A DNA stretch of 60,000 bases from Bolinopsis microptera. Its lineage: Eukaryota; Ctenophora; Tentaculata; Lobata; Bolinopsidae. Position 1 is the stretch's first letter. The number at the start of each line of letters is the position of its first letter. The stretch is taken from the NCBI RefSeq assembly GCF_026151205.1, contig NC_087077.1:6722483-6782482 (forward strand), given 5' to 3'. The notes beneath the pieces were generated by a model. That model did no database searches. It saw only the letters and a list, made by a program, of their open reading frames with translations, and had not been told where the DNA came from. This document shows, piece after piece, positions 21,963-33,225 of this stretch. Position numbers and translations under genes: made by a program.

Positions 21963-23624
21963 ACAATGCGATACTTGAAATCCTATTTAAGAATGACAAC
22001 AAATTTTAAATCAAAAGCAGTTTTATTTTTAAAGGTTTTATTCAGTTTCTAATTTGTTTGAAATTTATTATAATTGGTAAAGAACTAAAGAGTTTGTGAT
22101 TTGATAGCAGAAGTTTCTACTGTTCTATTGTATAAATGTATGTGTAGATATTTATTTTAAATCCTTCGATTTTAGCCTAAATTTTGTAATATTATTTGCT
22201 TTAAAATATAACACGCCAAGGGCACACCGATTTATTGAAGGCGAACAATTGTATATCCAACTTCAAAGTATATCTGAAACGCATATTAGCGATTCAAATC
22301 TTTTCATTAAGTTTGATATTAGTATTTGATGAAATGTGAACAATATTCACGGAATAGTTTGTTACATTCCTCATCATAATGATAGAAGAATAGCCAGTAG
22401 TAGAATTAAACACATGAATTATTGAAGCAAATTGTTGGTGATACAGCCAGATCTTATAGAGATAACCTCCCATCGCTCTTAAAATAAGTGAGCTTTCAAT
22501 GGTGTTCAAATAAACCAGCCTAATTTCAAGATAGTAGAACATATATTAGGAACACTTTTGCAGTGACTGTAACCGATTGTAAAATCTCTAAAATCTATTT
22601 GAGACCTTTGAATATACAATAAAGCATTTCCAAAGGTACGAATTAATGAAAACAAAGGACGATGTTGAAAGTATCATGATTAACGTGTATTTTCTCCTTT
22701 GAAAACAGCAAAGCATGTGCTCTAAGCAGCGAGTAAGGTAGATTGGTACATAATGTGTACTAAATATGTAATCAAACAGAGATTATTGTAAAAACATAGC
22801 TAGAAATCTAACAAATATAAAGGAACACGTACAGGCAATCCCGTCCACAAATATTATTTACACTGCACTCACCAGGTAAATATTATTTACACTGCACTCA
22901 CCAGGCAAGCTAACAGATCATTAGCTGACCCAGTGCACTTTTTCAAATATCAAATTATACCTTCTTTTTGCATGCGAAATCAAATGTTTATGAACTTTAC
23001 AAATTGGTATGTTAACAAAACGAAAGGAGATGTCAACAAAAGTATAAATTTTCTAGGGGGAAAGCCAGGAGTTTACAGGTTACCATGGTTACCTAGCTTT
23101 CCAGACTATTGTGAGTAATCAGTATCAAGTATGATCGCACAATTATTATTTCTAGGATACATAATTTTCAAATAGCAATTTAAATAAATTTAAATAGCTT
23201 AAATAAATACTTATTCATATCAGTTTATTTAATGCATCGAAAAGTCAGTTTCAGTGTAGAGAAGTAATGCCAACTGAGTGGTAGTAAGAATTGTAATCGC
23301 TATCAGCCAGTGAGTAATTAACCAGCCGGTTAAAGAGCCAGTAACCAGCCGGTAAAAGAGCCAGTAACCAGCTATATTGGTGACCACTACAACACAGCTT
23401 TGTCCAGCGAAGGGTAAGTAAGATTGAACTCTAGCAGGACGTGAACGTCAGGGGTAGAAATAGAGTCCAGGTTTCCTAAACGTAGAAACTATCGACCTCT
23501 GAACCCTGAAGTGGGAGACGGTGAACATTTTATAATAGAGACAATAAAACAGTCAACGTTAATACTTAGTACTTAATCATGTTCATTGTTTATACTATTA
23601 AGTAATAGCATGACAAGTCCGTGA
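21963..23624. other. No gene seen
   Basis: AT-rich, probably starting with the protease 3' UTR. A 32-bp direct duplication lies at about 22848-22910 (ATTATTTACACTGCACTCAC), and a short duplicated CCAGCCGGT block lies at about 23320-23370. Confidence 0.4.
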
Positions 23625-23830
23625 CGCGGACTATTAAATATACGCGGTCGGTTCAGTTCAGTGCTCAGTTATCGACCGGATTTCGATCGCGCGTCGGCCG
23701 GCTACGCTGCACTCGACTCAGAATAGATCAGAGTTGAATTGCGCGCTAAGCTAAGATAGAAGAGCGCGCGCGTCGCGAAACATACTTCGCGCGATCCTGT
23801 CAGTAGGTAAATGCTTGCTTGTTTTAAAAT
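23625..23830 (+). promoter_or_regulatory. CpG-rich promoter-like patch
   Basis: A sudden CpG- and CGCG-rich block in an AT-rich surround. A TATA-like TTAAATATA (23634-23642) is followed 12-25 bp later by initiator-like TTCAGTTCAGTG, and a donor-like CAGTAG/GTAAAT lies near 23805. No downstream coding exon could be assigned, so this is an inferred promoter plus non-coding first exon at best. Confidence 0.3.
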
Positions 23831-24402
23831 CTGAGATATGTTTTCACTGAGTTAATCAAGGACAGAATCCGTAAAAAATAAAGCAAAATAGAGGAACCGG
23901 GAACGATTTGTATCATTCAATGTACTGTTTTACACTTTGACTATTGTCGCTGATTAGCCTGATTCTAAGTATTATGATAATAAAACACGTGATAATTCGT
24001 GTGGAGTAAAACCTTCTAAATTGTTAACTTAGGTATTATATCGTGTCTTGCGAACAAATACGTTAAAATATGAGATTTTAGCTGTAACAGGACTAATTCA
24101 ACAGTAATTACAATATCTCACAATCGAATCTAATTGTTACCATGGTTACTGAGTAACCATGGCTACTTGTGTGTGTTACCATGGTTACTTAGTTACCATG
24201 GTTAATTGAGCAATAATTAGTACTGAAGCTTCGTAACGCAACACTGTGTAGCTTAACATTAATCACTGTGGTCGGCAGAAGATCCCACTTGTTGGAAATG
24301 TAACACTTGGTAGAGCAGATTCAGATTGAATATTAGATATAAACTTGTGCACGACAACCTAAATACTTTATTACATGCTAACTTTTGATAGAAATGTTAG
24401 CA
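23831..24402. other. No gene; cluster of GTTACCATGG palindromes
   Basis: No exon seen. Four GTTACCATGG or GTAACCATGG motifs occur at 24136-24205, two of them as GTTACCATGGTTAC. They resemble RFX X-box half-sites. Confidence 0.45.
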
Positions 24403-24580
24403 AATCTTGTGTAATATCTTGTGTAATATCTTGTGTAATATCTTGTGCAATATCTTGTGCAATATCTTGTGCAATATCTTGTGCAATATCTTGTGCAATA
24501 TCTTGTGCAATATCTTGTGTAATATCTTGTGTAATATCTTGTGCAATATCTTGTGCAATATCTTGTGCAATATCTTAGGT
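24403..24580. repeat. 12-bp minisatellite
   Basis: About 14 copies of ATCTTGTGTAAT or ATCTTGTGCAAT. Open frames on both strands come from the 12-bp period. Confidence 0.9.
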
Positions 24581-24708
24581 AACCATCGCACTCAGAAAAC
24601 TCAGTATACCACCCAGTATTTGTGACGCAAGAAGGAATATGATAGCTATTACCATTTCATCGGAAACCGCCGCTAAAAGCAGGATAGCTTCGTGTGCGTG
24701 TGTCACTT

Positions 24709-24722
24709 GTTGCCATGGTAAC
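24709..24722. promoter_or_regulatory. X-box-like site
   Basis: GTTGCCATGGTAAC is one base from the palindromic RFX X-box consensus GTTGCCATGGCAAC. Similar sites are at 26456-26469 (GGAACCATGGCAAC) and 29968-29981 (GTTGCCGTGGTAAC). Function is inferred from motif alone. Confidence 0.35.
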
Positions 24723-26061
24723 CATGACTTATAATGGTAACCAGGGCTTATATTTGAACATCTGGTCACTCTGAGCTCTCTCTAACGTTTCACGAAGCTA
24801 ATTCTCTGAGCAGTGTATATATACTGTATATAATATACAGTGTAGATAATGCTTTGAGGGGTAACTTGACAGAGCATCTAATATTGTGAGTAAAAAGTTT
24901 CCGTAAAACTGGAGCTATAGTTCAGTGTAGTAGCAGGCTCAGTGTTATAATTAGCAGCATCACTAAACTAGCCCACTAAGTAAGAAAACACATGGTCCGA
25001 TGAGGCTTACAAACTAAAGGGTAGAAGTAGAAGTAGGGCCACCCTGTAGAAGTAGGGCCACCCTGTAGAAGTAGGTACATATACTACAAATAGGTTCACG
25101 TGTATTATCAGATAGTTTCATATGTTTTAGTAGTATGTTATAATACTATAAATTATTATACCTGTGCTTGGTTTGAGCGCCTCCTCGGGACTACTAGTTG
25201 ACAAACCTTGTTACACTGCTCACTTACTTTATATTACTTTGTAAAGTGATTACACTGGATCCCTCATCAGACAACGTGTAGTAAGGGGAACTCCTTAATC
25301 GGTTATGTTATTTATAAACGGCAAATGTATTTTACTGTTATATTTATAAATATAGAATGAATCTTACTAGTGCTAAACGTATAGTTTATACACATTACAC
25401 AAGTACGGATTCAACCTCAAATTGGCTATGTTTTAATACAATAGTTACTGACATGGGACACACTGTGAATCTCACGCTAGTAATTAACCAAACACTGCAA
25501 TTAGTGATAATGGTAGTTTCCTTTCTTACCGATGTGTACAATGCACAGTAAATGTAAATACTATAGCGCACACAAGTTATAAGAATGAAAATGAAGCGAA
25601 ATGTTAAAATTCTTGAGAAAATTCTAATTTCCCAGGAATTTGTACAAAGAGGCCTGCAGATAGAACACATGATCTGAAGACTCACGGGGTCTTAACCAGT
25701 TAAATTCATAAGCCACAATTTACCACAGCGATCATCAAGAACTCTAATTATTTATTTTAGGCTAGAGTTAACAAAATTTACTAAATTCCAGTGAGGACTG
25801 TTTATAAGCATGAAAATGTAAGTTGGTTTTGAGAACTGTTATAACATTATGTCACCAGTTACACACTCTCTCTCTCACACAGTGCAGTTACACCTCACAG
25901 TTCACACCCAGACAAGAGGCTAACAATTCACTTAGGTAATTTAGTAAGTTACACTCTCTCTAACACAGCAGTGTGTTATATAAGGTGTGTGTATAATATC
26001 CTGTTCTTGAGTAGACTTTGTACAGCCTGTAGAGTTGTAGACTCACTATAGTTATACTCAC
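24723..26061. other. No gene seen
   Basis: AT-rich sequence with a 2-3 copy short repeat at about 25022-25070 (GTAGAAGTAGGGCCACCCT). No convincing exon. Confidence 0.4.
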
Positions 26062-26268
26062 TATACTCACTATACTCCCTCCCTCCTTCCCTCCCTCCCT
26101 CCCTCCCTCCCTCCCTCCCTCCCTCCCTCCCTCCCTCCCTCCCTCCCTCCCTCCCTCCCTCCCTCCCTCCCTCCCTCCCTCCCTCCCTCCCTCCCTCCCT
26201 CCCTCCCTCCCTCCCTCCCTCCCTCCTTCCCTCCCTCCCTCCCTCCCTCCCTCCCTCCTTCCAGCCTG
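26062..26268. repeat. (CCCT)n microsatellite
   Basis: About 200 bp of almost pure CCCT repeat, giving a long GGGA tract on the minus strand with quadruplex potential. The Gly/Arg/Glu frames on the minus strand are repeat artefacts. Confidence 0.95.
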
Positions 26269-27667
26269 TACACTCACTATACTCACTACACTATAGACGT
26301 ATTACAATCCCGGGCTAAATAATCACAAGCTACTCAATAGGAGGACAAATTGGGAGTAACTCGATAACATCCTCATTTGCAGGGCTTCCCTTACAGGAAA
26401 GCTGGTGTCACGTGATGAGAAGGAGTGATCTGAGTGGGTGGTCGAGGTGAGTGTGGGAACCATGGCAACACGTGACATGACCATACCACCACACTATTGG
26501 CTGGCTTGGTGAGCAGGGAGGTGCTGATTAGACTCACATCCAGATAACAGAGTGAGAGGGAACTTATCCTGCTCTGGCAGATAACTGGGAATATAACTGG
26601 GAATCCCCAACAGTTAGCACATGTTGAAAATATGAAACATGTCGAATGTCTGAAACAGATGCCGTATAATATAGTTTAAAAGCGCCAAGAATTCGGAAAG
26701 AATTTCTTCACATTTTTCAACATGTATTACAAAAAGAAATGTTGAAAAATAATAATTATGTGTGGATGATGCCGTACAAGACCATCTTGTTAAGTGAAAT
26801 ACAGCAGGCAATAGTTAAGGCACAATTATTTCACAAATATCTTATTATTGCCGCAAGATCGTCTGAAACGGACCGCTGATTGACAGAAAACCCTTCATCA
26901 AGTCTTTAAACTGTAGACTTATAAATCAAGTTCCTTAGTTTATACCTGGCCCTTGAATTGGCAAGGATGGCAAGGAATTGTTGATTGCTGGATCTATCCT
27001 ATCTAAAACCTAAAACTAGATGAAGAAAAACCTTGCAATCTTATTATTGACAGATAATAATATATGACTCAAAATGATCATTTTGAGTCATTATGTTGAA
27101 CCCGGTTGTAAGGTTGTCACGATTGAGCATGACAGATATTACACGCTGAACCATGTTTAATTAAAATAAGTAATCAGACCATAGGTGGAAATGACAATAA
27201 TGACACTTAACAGTCCCACACTATTGTGCAACTTTCTGAAATGCTTTGTTGCTGGTATCTACAATAATTATAATACTATTTAATGTATGTATATAATAAT
27301 ATTATAATACCTTTATTTTAATCGACTTTTTAAATCATTACACCTTATCAGTCTACCAATGAGATTGCAGTTATCAAAAACATAACAGTTTGCACAGCTC
27401 CCCCTCAAAAGTTGATGAGCTTATCTTCAAGTATAGATGTGTAATTCAGTGTAGTAATGATTTTTAATTAGATTATAAAAATACACTCAATGTACTTAAT
27501 TGATTATGTGATACTCCAAAAGTAACCTCTACAGAAAAACTGCGAACTGCGAGACAAGGATTACATATATGGAGATCAGACTTAGAAGTTAAGAAGTAGT
27601 TCGAGTAAATTTCTATATTATAAATTATTTATAGATTTGTTAATGTATTGTGTAATAATGTTACTCT
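26269..27667. other. No gene assigned; AP-1-type palindrome
   Basis: A 28-bp perfect palindrome at 27064-27091 has TGACTCA at one end and TGAGTCA at the other. A possible 64-nt exon at 26383-26446 has a good acceptor and donor but no recognisable domain. Nothing else is supported. Confidence 0.4.
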
Positions 27668-28123
27668 CAAACTCTCCCCTCACCCCTTCTCACCCTCTCT
27701 TCCTCACTTTCAAACTCTCCCCTCACCCCTTCTCACCCTCTCTTCCTCACTTCCCCTCACCCCTTCTCACCCTCTCTTCCTTCACTCTCTTCCTCTCCCC
27801 TCACCCCTTCTCACCCTCTCTTCCTCACTTTCAAACTCTCCCCTCACCCCTTCTCACCCTCTCTTCCTCACTCTCTTCCTCTCCCCTCACCCCTTCTCAC
27901 CCTCTCTTCCTCACTTTAAAACTCTCCCCTCACCCCTTCTCACCCTCTCTTCCTCACTTTCAAACTCTCCCCTCACCCCTTCTCACCCTCTCTTCCTCAC
28001 TCTCTTCCTCTCCCCTCACCCCTTCTCACCCTCTCTTCCTCACTTTAAAACTCTCCCCTCACCCCTTCTCACCCTCTCTTCCTCACTTTCAAACTCTCCC
28101 CTCACCCCTTCTCACCCTCTCTT
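27668..28123. repeat. 43-bp polypyrimidine minisatellite
   Basis: About 10 units of 43 bp containing CTCCCCTCACCCCTTCTCAC. Units ending in TTTCAAA, TTTAAAA or TCTCTTC recur in order, giving a higher-order period. Almost every base on the plus strand is C or T over 450 bp. Pro/Ser/Leu-rich frames are artefacts. Confidence 0.95.
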
Positions 28124-29802
28124 AATGTACACTAGTACACTAGTCGTTACTTGACTATGTAATATTAAGTGCACAGTATTGCACGGTAGTATTGCAATGA
28201 AGGAGGTTCACTTCAACGCAGTGCTACTCTCACACCTGAGTCATGTCTGTCAATTCACACCACGTGTCATGACGTCATACACCACGTGTCATGATGTCAT
28301 ACCACGTGCCTATATGATAGCATATTCCCAAATATTTTACGGTTATATAGAGCGGAACAGTCTACGTAATAAACTTCACTATCCAGGAAGCAGGCTCCAA
28401 GTGGAATATGGTCAGGCTTCTTGGATACTGGCGATTGGTTATGGCCAATACTGGAAATATTCAAAAATATATCAGTCAGAAAATAGAGAGTGTTTGAGAT
28501 GTGAGCGGATTAAATCATAAACAACTATTTCCCTACTGTGTCTGTATACTGTTATATACTGTACTACTATAATACTGTGCTACTGTATACTGTACTACTA
28601 TAGAATTAATAAGAATACTTTTCTGTTGTGAGAAATGTCAGAAGAGAGTATTCGTTTTGTGGCAATTAGTGAGCTCTGTTATCAGCTGTTGTAACAGTGC
28701 AGACAGATATCAAATCATATTCTTCTGCCCAAAAGAAGACTTGTGCAGCTGCTTTTACGCCTAACAATATATTATGCACTGTAGAAAAGACATTAGCCGA
28801 AGATGACAACAGAAGCAGGAACGTCGTTATCTATTGAATAAGCGAATCCGACAAAGTTCTCGGCGAGATTAACGAGAAAGCTGCATTAAGTGACTATTGT
28901 GATTAAGTGATTAAGTGACTATTGTTGAGTTGATTATACACCTTACAGTCGAGGTCAACAGTTTATTCGATTATCATTTTATACGTTATAATTGGACGAG
29001 TTTCTTAGAAGCGGGTAATAAATATATTAAATCACCGGTACTGTACAGCTTGTATAATCTCTATATTCTACAATATATCCCGTATATAAAGAGGGAGTCG
29101 TTTAGATAGAGATTAATAAGATCTTTAACATGTAACTTTCCGGTTTTAATATCAAAGTATTAGCGGTGAACTAACTTATATACGGAAAAGTTTGAGAACT
29201 GCGAATAATACGACATTTTAAAAGGAATTGCACCATAATGTCACGTAAATATTATTTAGTGAACACGTTATAGCGAGGGTAACACAGAACGTGTGACTAT
29301 AGAGTTCTATCATAGTTTAATTAGAAGATAATAAGATACCAATATACCTCCATATTCAGGGTAGTTACAGGGAACACTGGGGGAGCAGGTTACTATCGTT
29401 ATAATAATATGCGCATAATATTACTCAACGTGTGGCAACTACATTTTAGATCACGCAAAACATGCATCTGATCAAGATATGGGTTGTTTTCTAAATGTAC
29501 TCGTAACATATTATAATAAGCTTATAAATGTAACTTAGTAGTAGTAGTAACTTACACTTATATTACTACTTATATTAGTACTCCAGGAGCAGGGATATGC
29601 TGCTGCTACTGGAGTACTGTTAAACTTTAATATATAATTATTATAATACCAACATTACACCCTACTGGTATTCTGTGCAGAGAGAGAGATCAGTGTCTTT
29701 ACACTGCGCTCTCATTGCATGTACACATATTCAGAGGGTTGCCTCGACCAATGGCAGCAGCGCCAGCAGAGTACTTGGCCAATCAGAAGGAGTAGATTAG
29801 GA
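28124..29802. other. No gene seen; E-box/CRE repeats near the start
   Basis: At 28258-28316 CACGTG occurs three times, with a palindromic CATGACGTCAT and a variant CATGATGTCAT between them. A hairpin at about 29577-29617 has 10-bp stems (AGTACTCCAG and CTGGAGTACT). Open frames at 28179-28520 and 28915-29109 have no recognisable domain. Confidence 0.4.
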
Positions 29803-30119
29803 CACGTGACAGCGATTAGCCCATTAAGACACTAGCAGCAGTGTCACGTGACACGCATCCTTTAGTCACGTGACACAGGGCTAGGTCACGTGACTCGACC
29901 TTCTGTTCCTTGTTTCGGTTAATGGACAACATCCTACAAACGTAAGGCATTATGCCGCTTTATTGTCGTTGCCGTGGTAACATGCGATATGCAGGAGTGT
30001 GCACGTGGTTAAAATTCCAATGGTGAAATATCACGTGACCTGCTTGTATACTTCCCGCGCTGAAAGACATGTGACAAAGCTTCACACCCTAGCATCACGT
30101 GGGCACACAGCAGCACGTG
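29803..30119. promoter_or_regulatory. Dense CACGTG (CLEAR-like) cluster with CCAAT motifs
   Basis: Eight CACGTG cores lie within 317 bp: 29803, 29845, 29867, 29887, 30002, 30032, 30096 and 30114. Two are within the full palindrome GTCACGTGAC (29865-29874 and 29885-29894), which matches the bHLH-zip/TFEB CLEAR element. CCAAT-type motifs are near 29748, 29778 and 30137 (ATTGG), and an X-box-like site is at 29968. This looks like a promoter or enhancer, but no coding exon downstream could be assigned. Confidence 0.4.
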
Positions 30120-30544
30120 CACACTCTGCTGCCTCCTATTGGCCCGCTCAGAGATCCGTGTGATCTAAACGTATGTACGGGATTACTAAACAGCAGCCGA
30201 CTACTGATTTGAGTAAATGTGGGCACACAGCTTTACACAGCATGCAGTATGTGTACACTTCTTTTACAATGGCTGGAAATGTACCTTCTGGTTTCTAACA
30301 ATAGCCCACCAGCAGATCCTTCATCCCAGAGAGTTGAACTATTAGCCTCCCCGCTTCTAGCAGTATATTACACCAGCCTCACAAAGAACACATTTGCCGT
30401 GTCACTCCTGCACAAAGCCTCTTACAAGTCACCACAAATGTGCTCCTTCATAAACACAAATGTGCGGGAATTATTCCATATACAGGAGCTCTTCCCTGTT
30501 TGGTGAAATGACAGCAGGGCTACGGAGAGCTACTGCTATCAGCC
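30120..30544. other. No gene assigned
   Basis: A 95-codon frame at 30219-30506 (+) lacks an ATG in a suitable place and has no recognised domain. Confidence 0.35.
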
Positions 30545-30915
30545 AGACTACCTAACCTCTGGTACCTTCTTCTAACTAGTCTTCTTCTAACTAGTCTTAT
30601 ACACTAGTTACCTAACCTCTGGTACCTTCTTCTAACTAGTAGCATACACTAGTTACATAACCTCTGGTACCTTCTTCTAACTAGTAGCATACACTAGTTA
30701 CATAACCTCTGGTACCTTCTTCTAACTAGTAGCATACACTAGTTACCTAACCTCTGGTACCTTCTTCTAACTAGTAGCATACACTAGTTACCTAACCTCT
30801 GGTACCTTCTTCTAACTAGTCTTCTTCTAACTAGTCTTACACACTAGTTACCTAACCTCTGGTACCTTCTTCTAACTAGTACCTTCTTCTAACTAGTCTT
30901 ACACACTAGTTACCT
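30545..30915. repeat. 45-bp minisatellite
   Basis: About 7-8 copies of a 45-bp unit containing CTCTGGTACCTTCTTCTAAC. Some units carry an extra internal CTTCTTCTAACTAGT. Confidence 0.9.
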
Positions 30916-30934
30916 AGTAACTAGTGTGTAATAG

Positions 30935-31232
30935 TGGTGGAGTCTACCTGGTGGAACACAGAGTAGGACTGGAGTCTACCTGGTGGAACACAGAGTAGGA
31001 CTGGAGTCTACCTGGTGGAACACAGAGTAGGACTGGAATCTACCTGGTGGAACACAGAGTAGGACTGGAGTCTACCTGGTGGAACACAGAGTAGGACTGG
31101 AGTCTACCTGGTGGAACACAGAGTAGGACTGGAGTCTACATGGTGGAACACAGAGTAGGACTGGAGTCTACCTGGTGGAACACAGAGTAGGACTGGAGTC
31201 TACCTGGTGGAACACAGAGTAGGACTGGAGTG
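30935..31232. repeat. 32-bp minisatellite
   Basis: About 9 near-identical copies of a 32-bp unit (GGAGTCTACCTGGTGGAACA then CAGAGTAGGACT). Confidence 0.95.
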
Positions 31233-31826
31233 CGCTGTAAAAGGTAAACTACTAGGTAACCCTGGTAACCCTGACACTATATCTATATTCAGAGCTCAGA
31301 CTTGTCAACAGGAATTACTTGTAATAATTCCTCCTACACTCAACTATCATACACTCCTACTCGAAAGTGTTGGACTTACACGCCACAAATTCTTGCCGGA
31401 GTACTTATACGTACTGCGTTAGTGGGTCAATACAACTGTTTAACTTTTAAGTCTTTATAAATCATACACTGATAACTGGGTGTAGAGTGTTAAATACCAG
31501 TTGTCCTAGGGCTAGTAAAAGATTTTCACATTCTTTTATTCTCGGATAATCTGTTTTTAAACTTTTTCTAAAAACTGTTTTCAAGACTTCGACTCCCCCT
31601 CCCATTATTTTTAAAATCTCACTAATACATTTTATCTTTTGAATCTCAGTAATATGTTTTATCATGAAAGTGTCCAAGTAAAGCAACATACTGCATAATT
31701 TGATATTTTGATATTAATATTTGTTCATAAATTCTGAACTGAAATAGTGTGCATTATCTTGATATTTCCATATTAAATCTCGCTTGAAAGTAGAATCTTA
31801 CTATATTATATATAAAGCGAGACGAT
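31233..31826. other. No gene seen
   Basis: No domain recognised in the short frames at 31207-31422 (+) or 31462-31689 (-). Confidence 0.4.
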
Positions 31827-31833
31827 ATATATA

Positions 31834-32592
31834 CAGGGGGGGGGGGGGCCAAAAAGTCAGTACCCATACGTTGGCCTTAATAGCTCAGTCACTGAGTGCC
31901 CTATTGAAATAATTATTTCTGGTATGACTTACTACTACCATTGGTTCGAGGAATTTGTCAAATCGAAAAATATTCGTGTTCATTTTTTGCAAATGAAGGT
32001 TTATTTTCGCATTTATTTGATAGTTTGGATAGTCGGATCGAGCCAAATTTTATTGAATGGTGTTTGGCCATTTAAATTACGTTTGTCTTGAAAAAATGAG
32101 AGTTCTAGCTTCTCAGATGACCGAGATATGAAGCATAACGAGTTTGTTTATTACGTGTGATCAGGTGATTGGATTGAGGCTAGATCCGCATTATGGGAAT
32201 CGTGCAGAGAGCCCAATTACGGTGGGGTAATTGGGTAATCATTGAGTACCTAATCAATTTTGCTAACGAGATAAACAAATTACTTGATAACTTCGTCATT
32301 TTAAATCCTTTTCGCACCATCTTTTCAGATTATATTCCGGATTAAATGACCTATTGCAATATGTTACAACGGAATCTCTAACATGTTCACAAACACGAGT
32401 ACAAGCAATTCAATGTTAATTGGGTGTGGCCCCCAAAATTTGAATTTTCAAATTTTGGTGACGGAATCCTCGAACAAGTAGGTACAGTATGCCATCTGCA
32501 AAGCAACAACTCTCAAATATAAAACACGGCGGTGGTATAAGACCCAACGACCAACGTATGGGTACTGACTTTTGCCCCCCCCCCCCCCCCTG
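31834..32592. mobile_element. G/C-capped element with about 47-bp inverted ends
   Basis: It starts CAGGGG (13-base G run, 31836-31848) then CCAAAAAGTCAGTACCCATA. It ends TATGGGTACTGACTTTTG, then a 16-base C run and TG. The flanks are TATATA-type. The interior is not a full palindrome, so it is a terminal-inverted-repeat element rather than a complete foldback. No transposase frame. Confidence 0.7.
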
Positions 32593-33125
32593 TATATATA
32601 TATAGTATATATCTGTTACTATTTTACTGACACCACGACTTCAATTTGAAGACTTTCCTAAAACCGTAGGAGATATACTTTTGAAACTTTTTTGGCTGGG
32701 TCGAATGATTTTATGGCCTTTTGGTCAATATGAAGAAATACAAAATTGGCCAAGGAATAAAAGATTTAGGTCCCGAAAAATGGACCCCCAGGTGGTGTCA
32801 AAATCACAAATTAAATAGATAAGATTATCTAATGACATTAGAAAATTAAATGATTAAATATACATTAAATGATTAAATATACATTGTATATTTGATCATT
32901 TAATTTTCGAATGGAATTTTACCAAATTAAAACCTAGTGTGTGTGTTTGAGCGATTTGTACAACATTTCTGTAATGTTTCAAATTATATTCAAATGTTCA
33001 AAAAATGTATTAACGTCTTTTGACACCACTTTAGAGAATCACAGATTCCTGCTTGTGACTTAAATATATATCTTCGTTGGGTATATTATAATGTCAATTG
33101 TCGAAGCATGTAATAAATGTTAGAA
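32593..33125. other. No gene seen
   Basis: AT-rich; downstream flank of the G-gamma gene. Confidence 0.4.
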
Positions 33126-33225
33126 TTTATTTATTATTTCTATACTAAAATAAGATTGTACAGTAAAATTGCAGGCGCACTAAACTGTTATTAAAGAGCT
33201 AAGATAATGTTTTACCTGTCTCCGT

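Noticed and set aside
24575-24769. 64-codon minus-strand hydrophobic frame (two membrane-like segments)
   Set aside because: No initiation context or homology known to me, and it runs into a 12-bp tandem array.
25960-26286. Gly/Arg/Glu-rich frames
   Set aside because: Direct translation of a CCCT microsatellite.
26383-26446. 64-nt exon-like segment with good acceptor and GAG/GTGAGT donor
   Set aside because: Open in one frame only, with no domain and no neighbouring exon in matching phase found.
27637-28154. 160-residue Pro/Ser/Leu-rich frames
   Set aside because: Translation of the polypyrimidine minisatellite in two frames.
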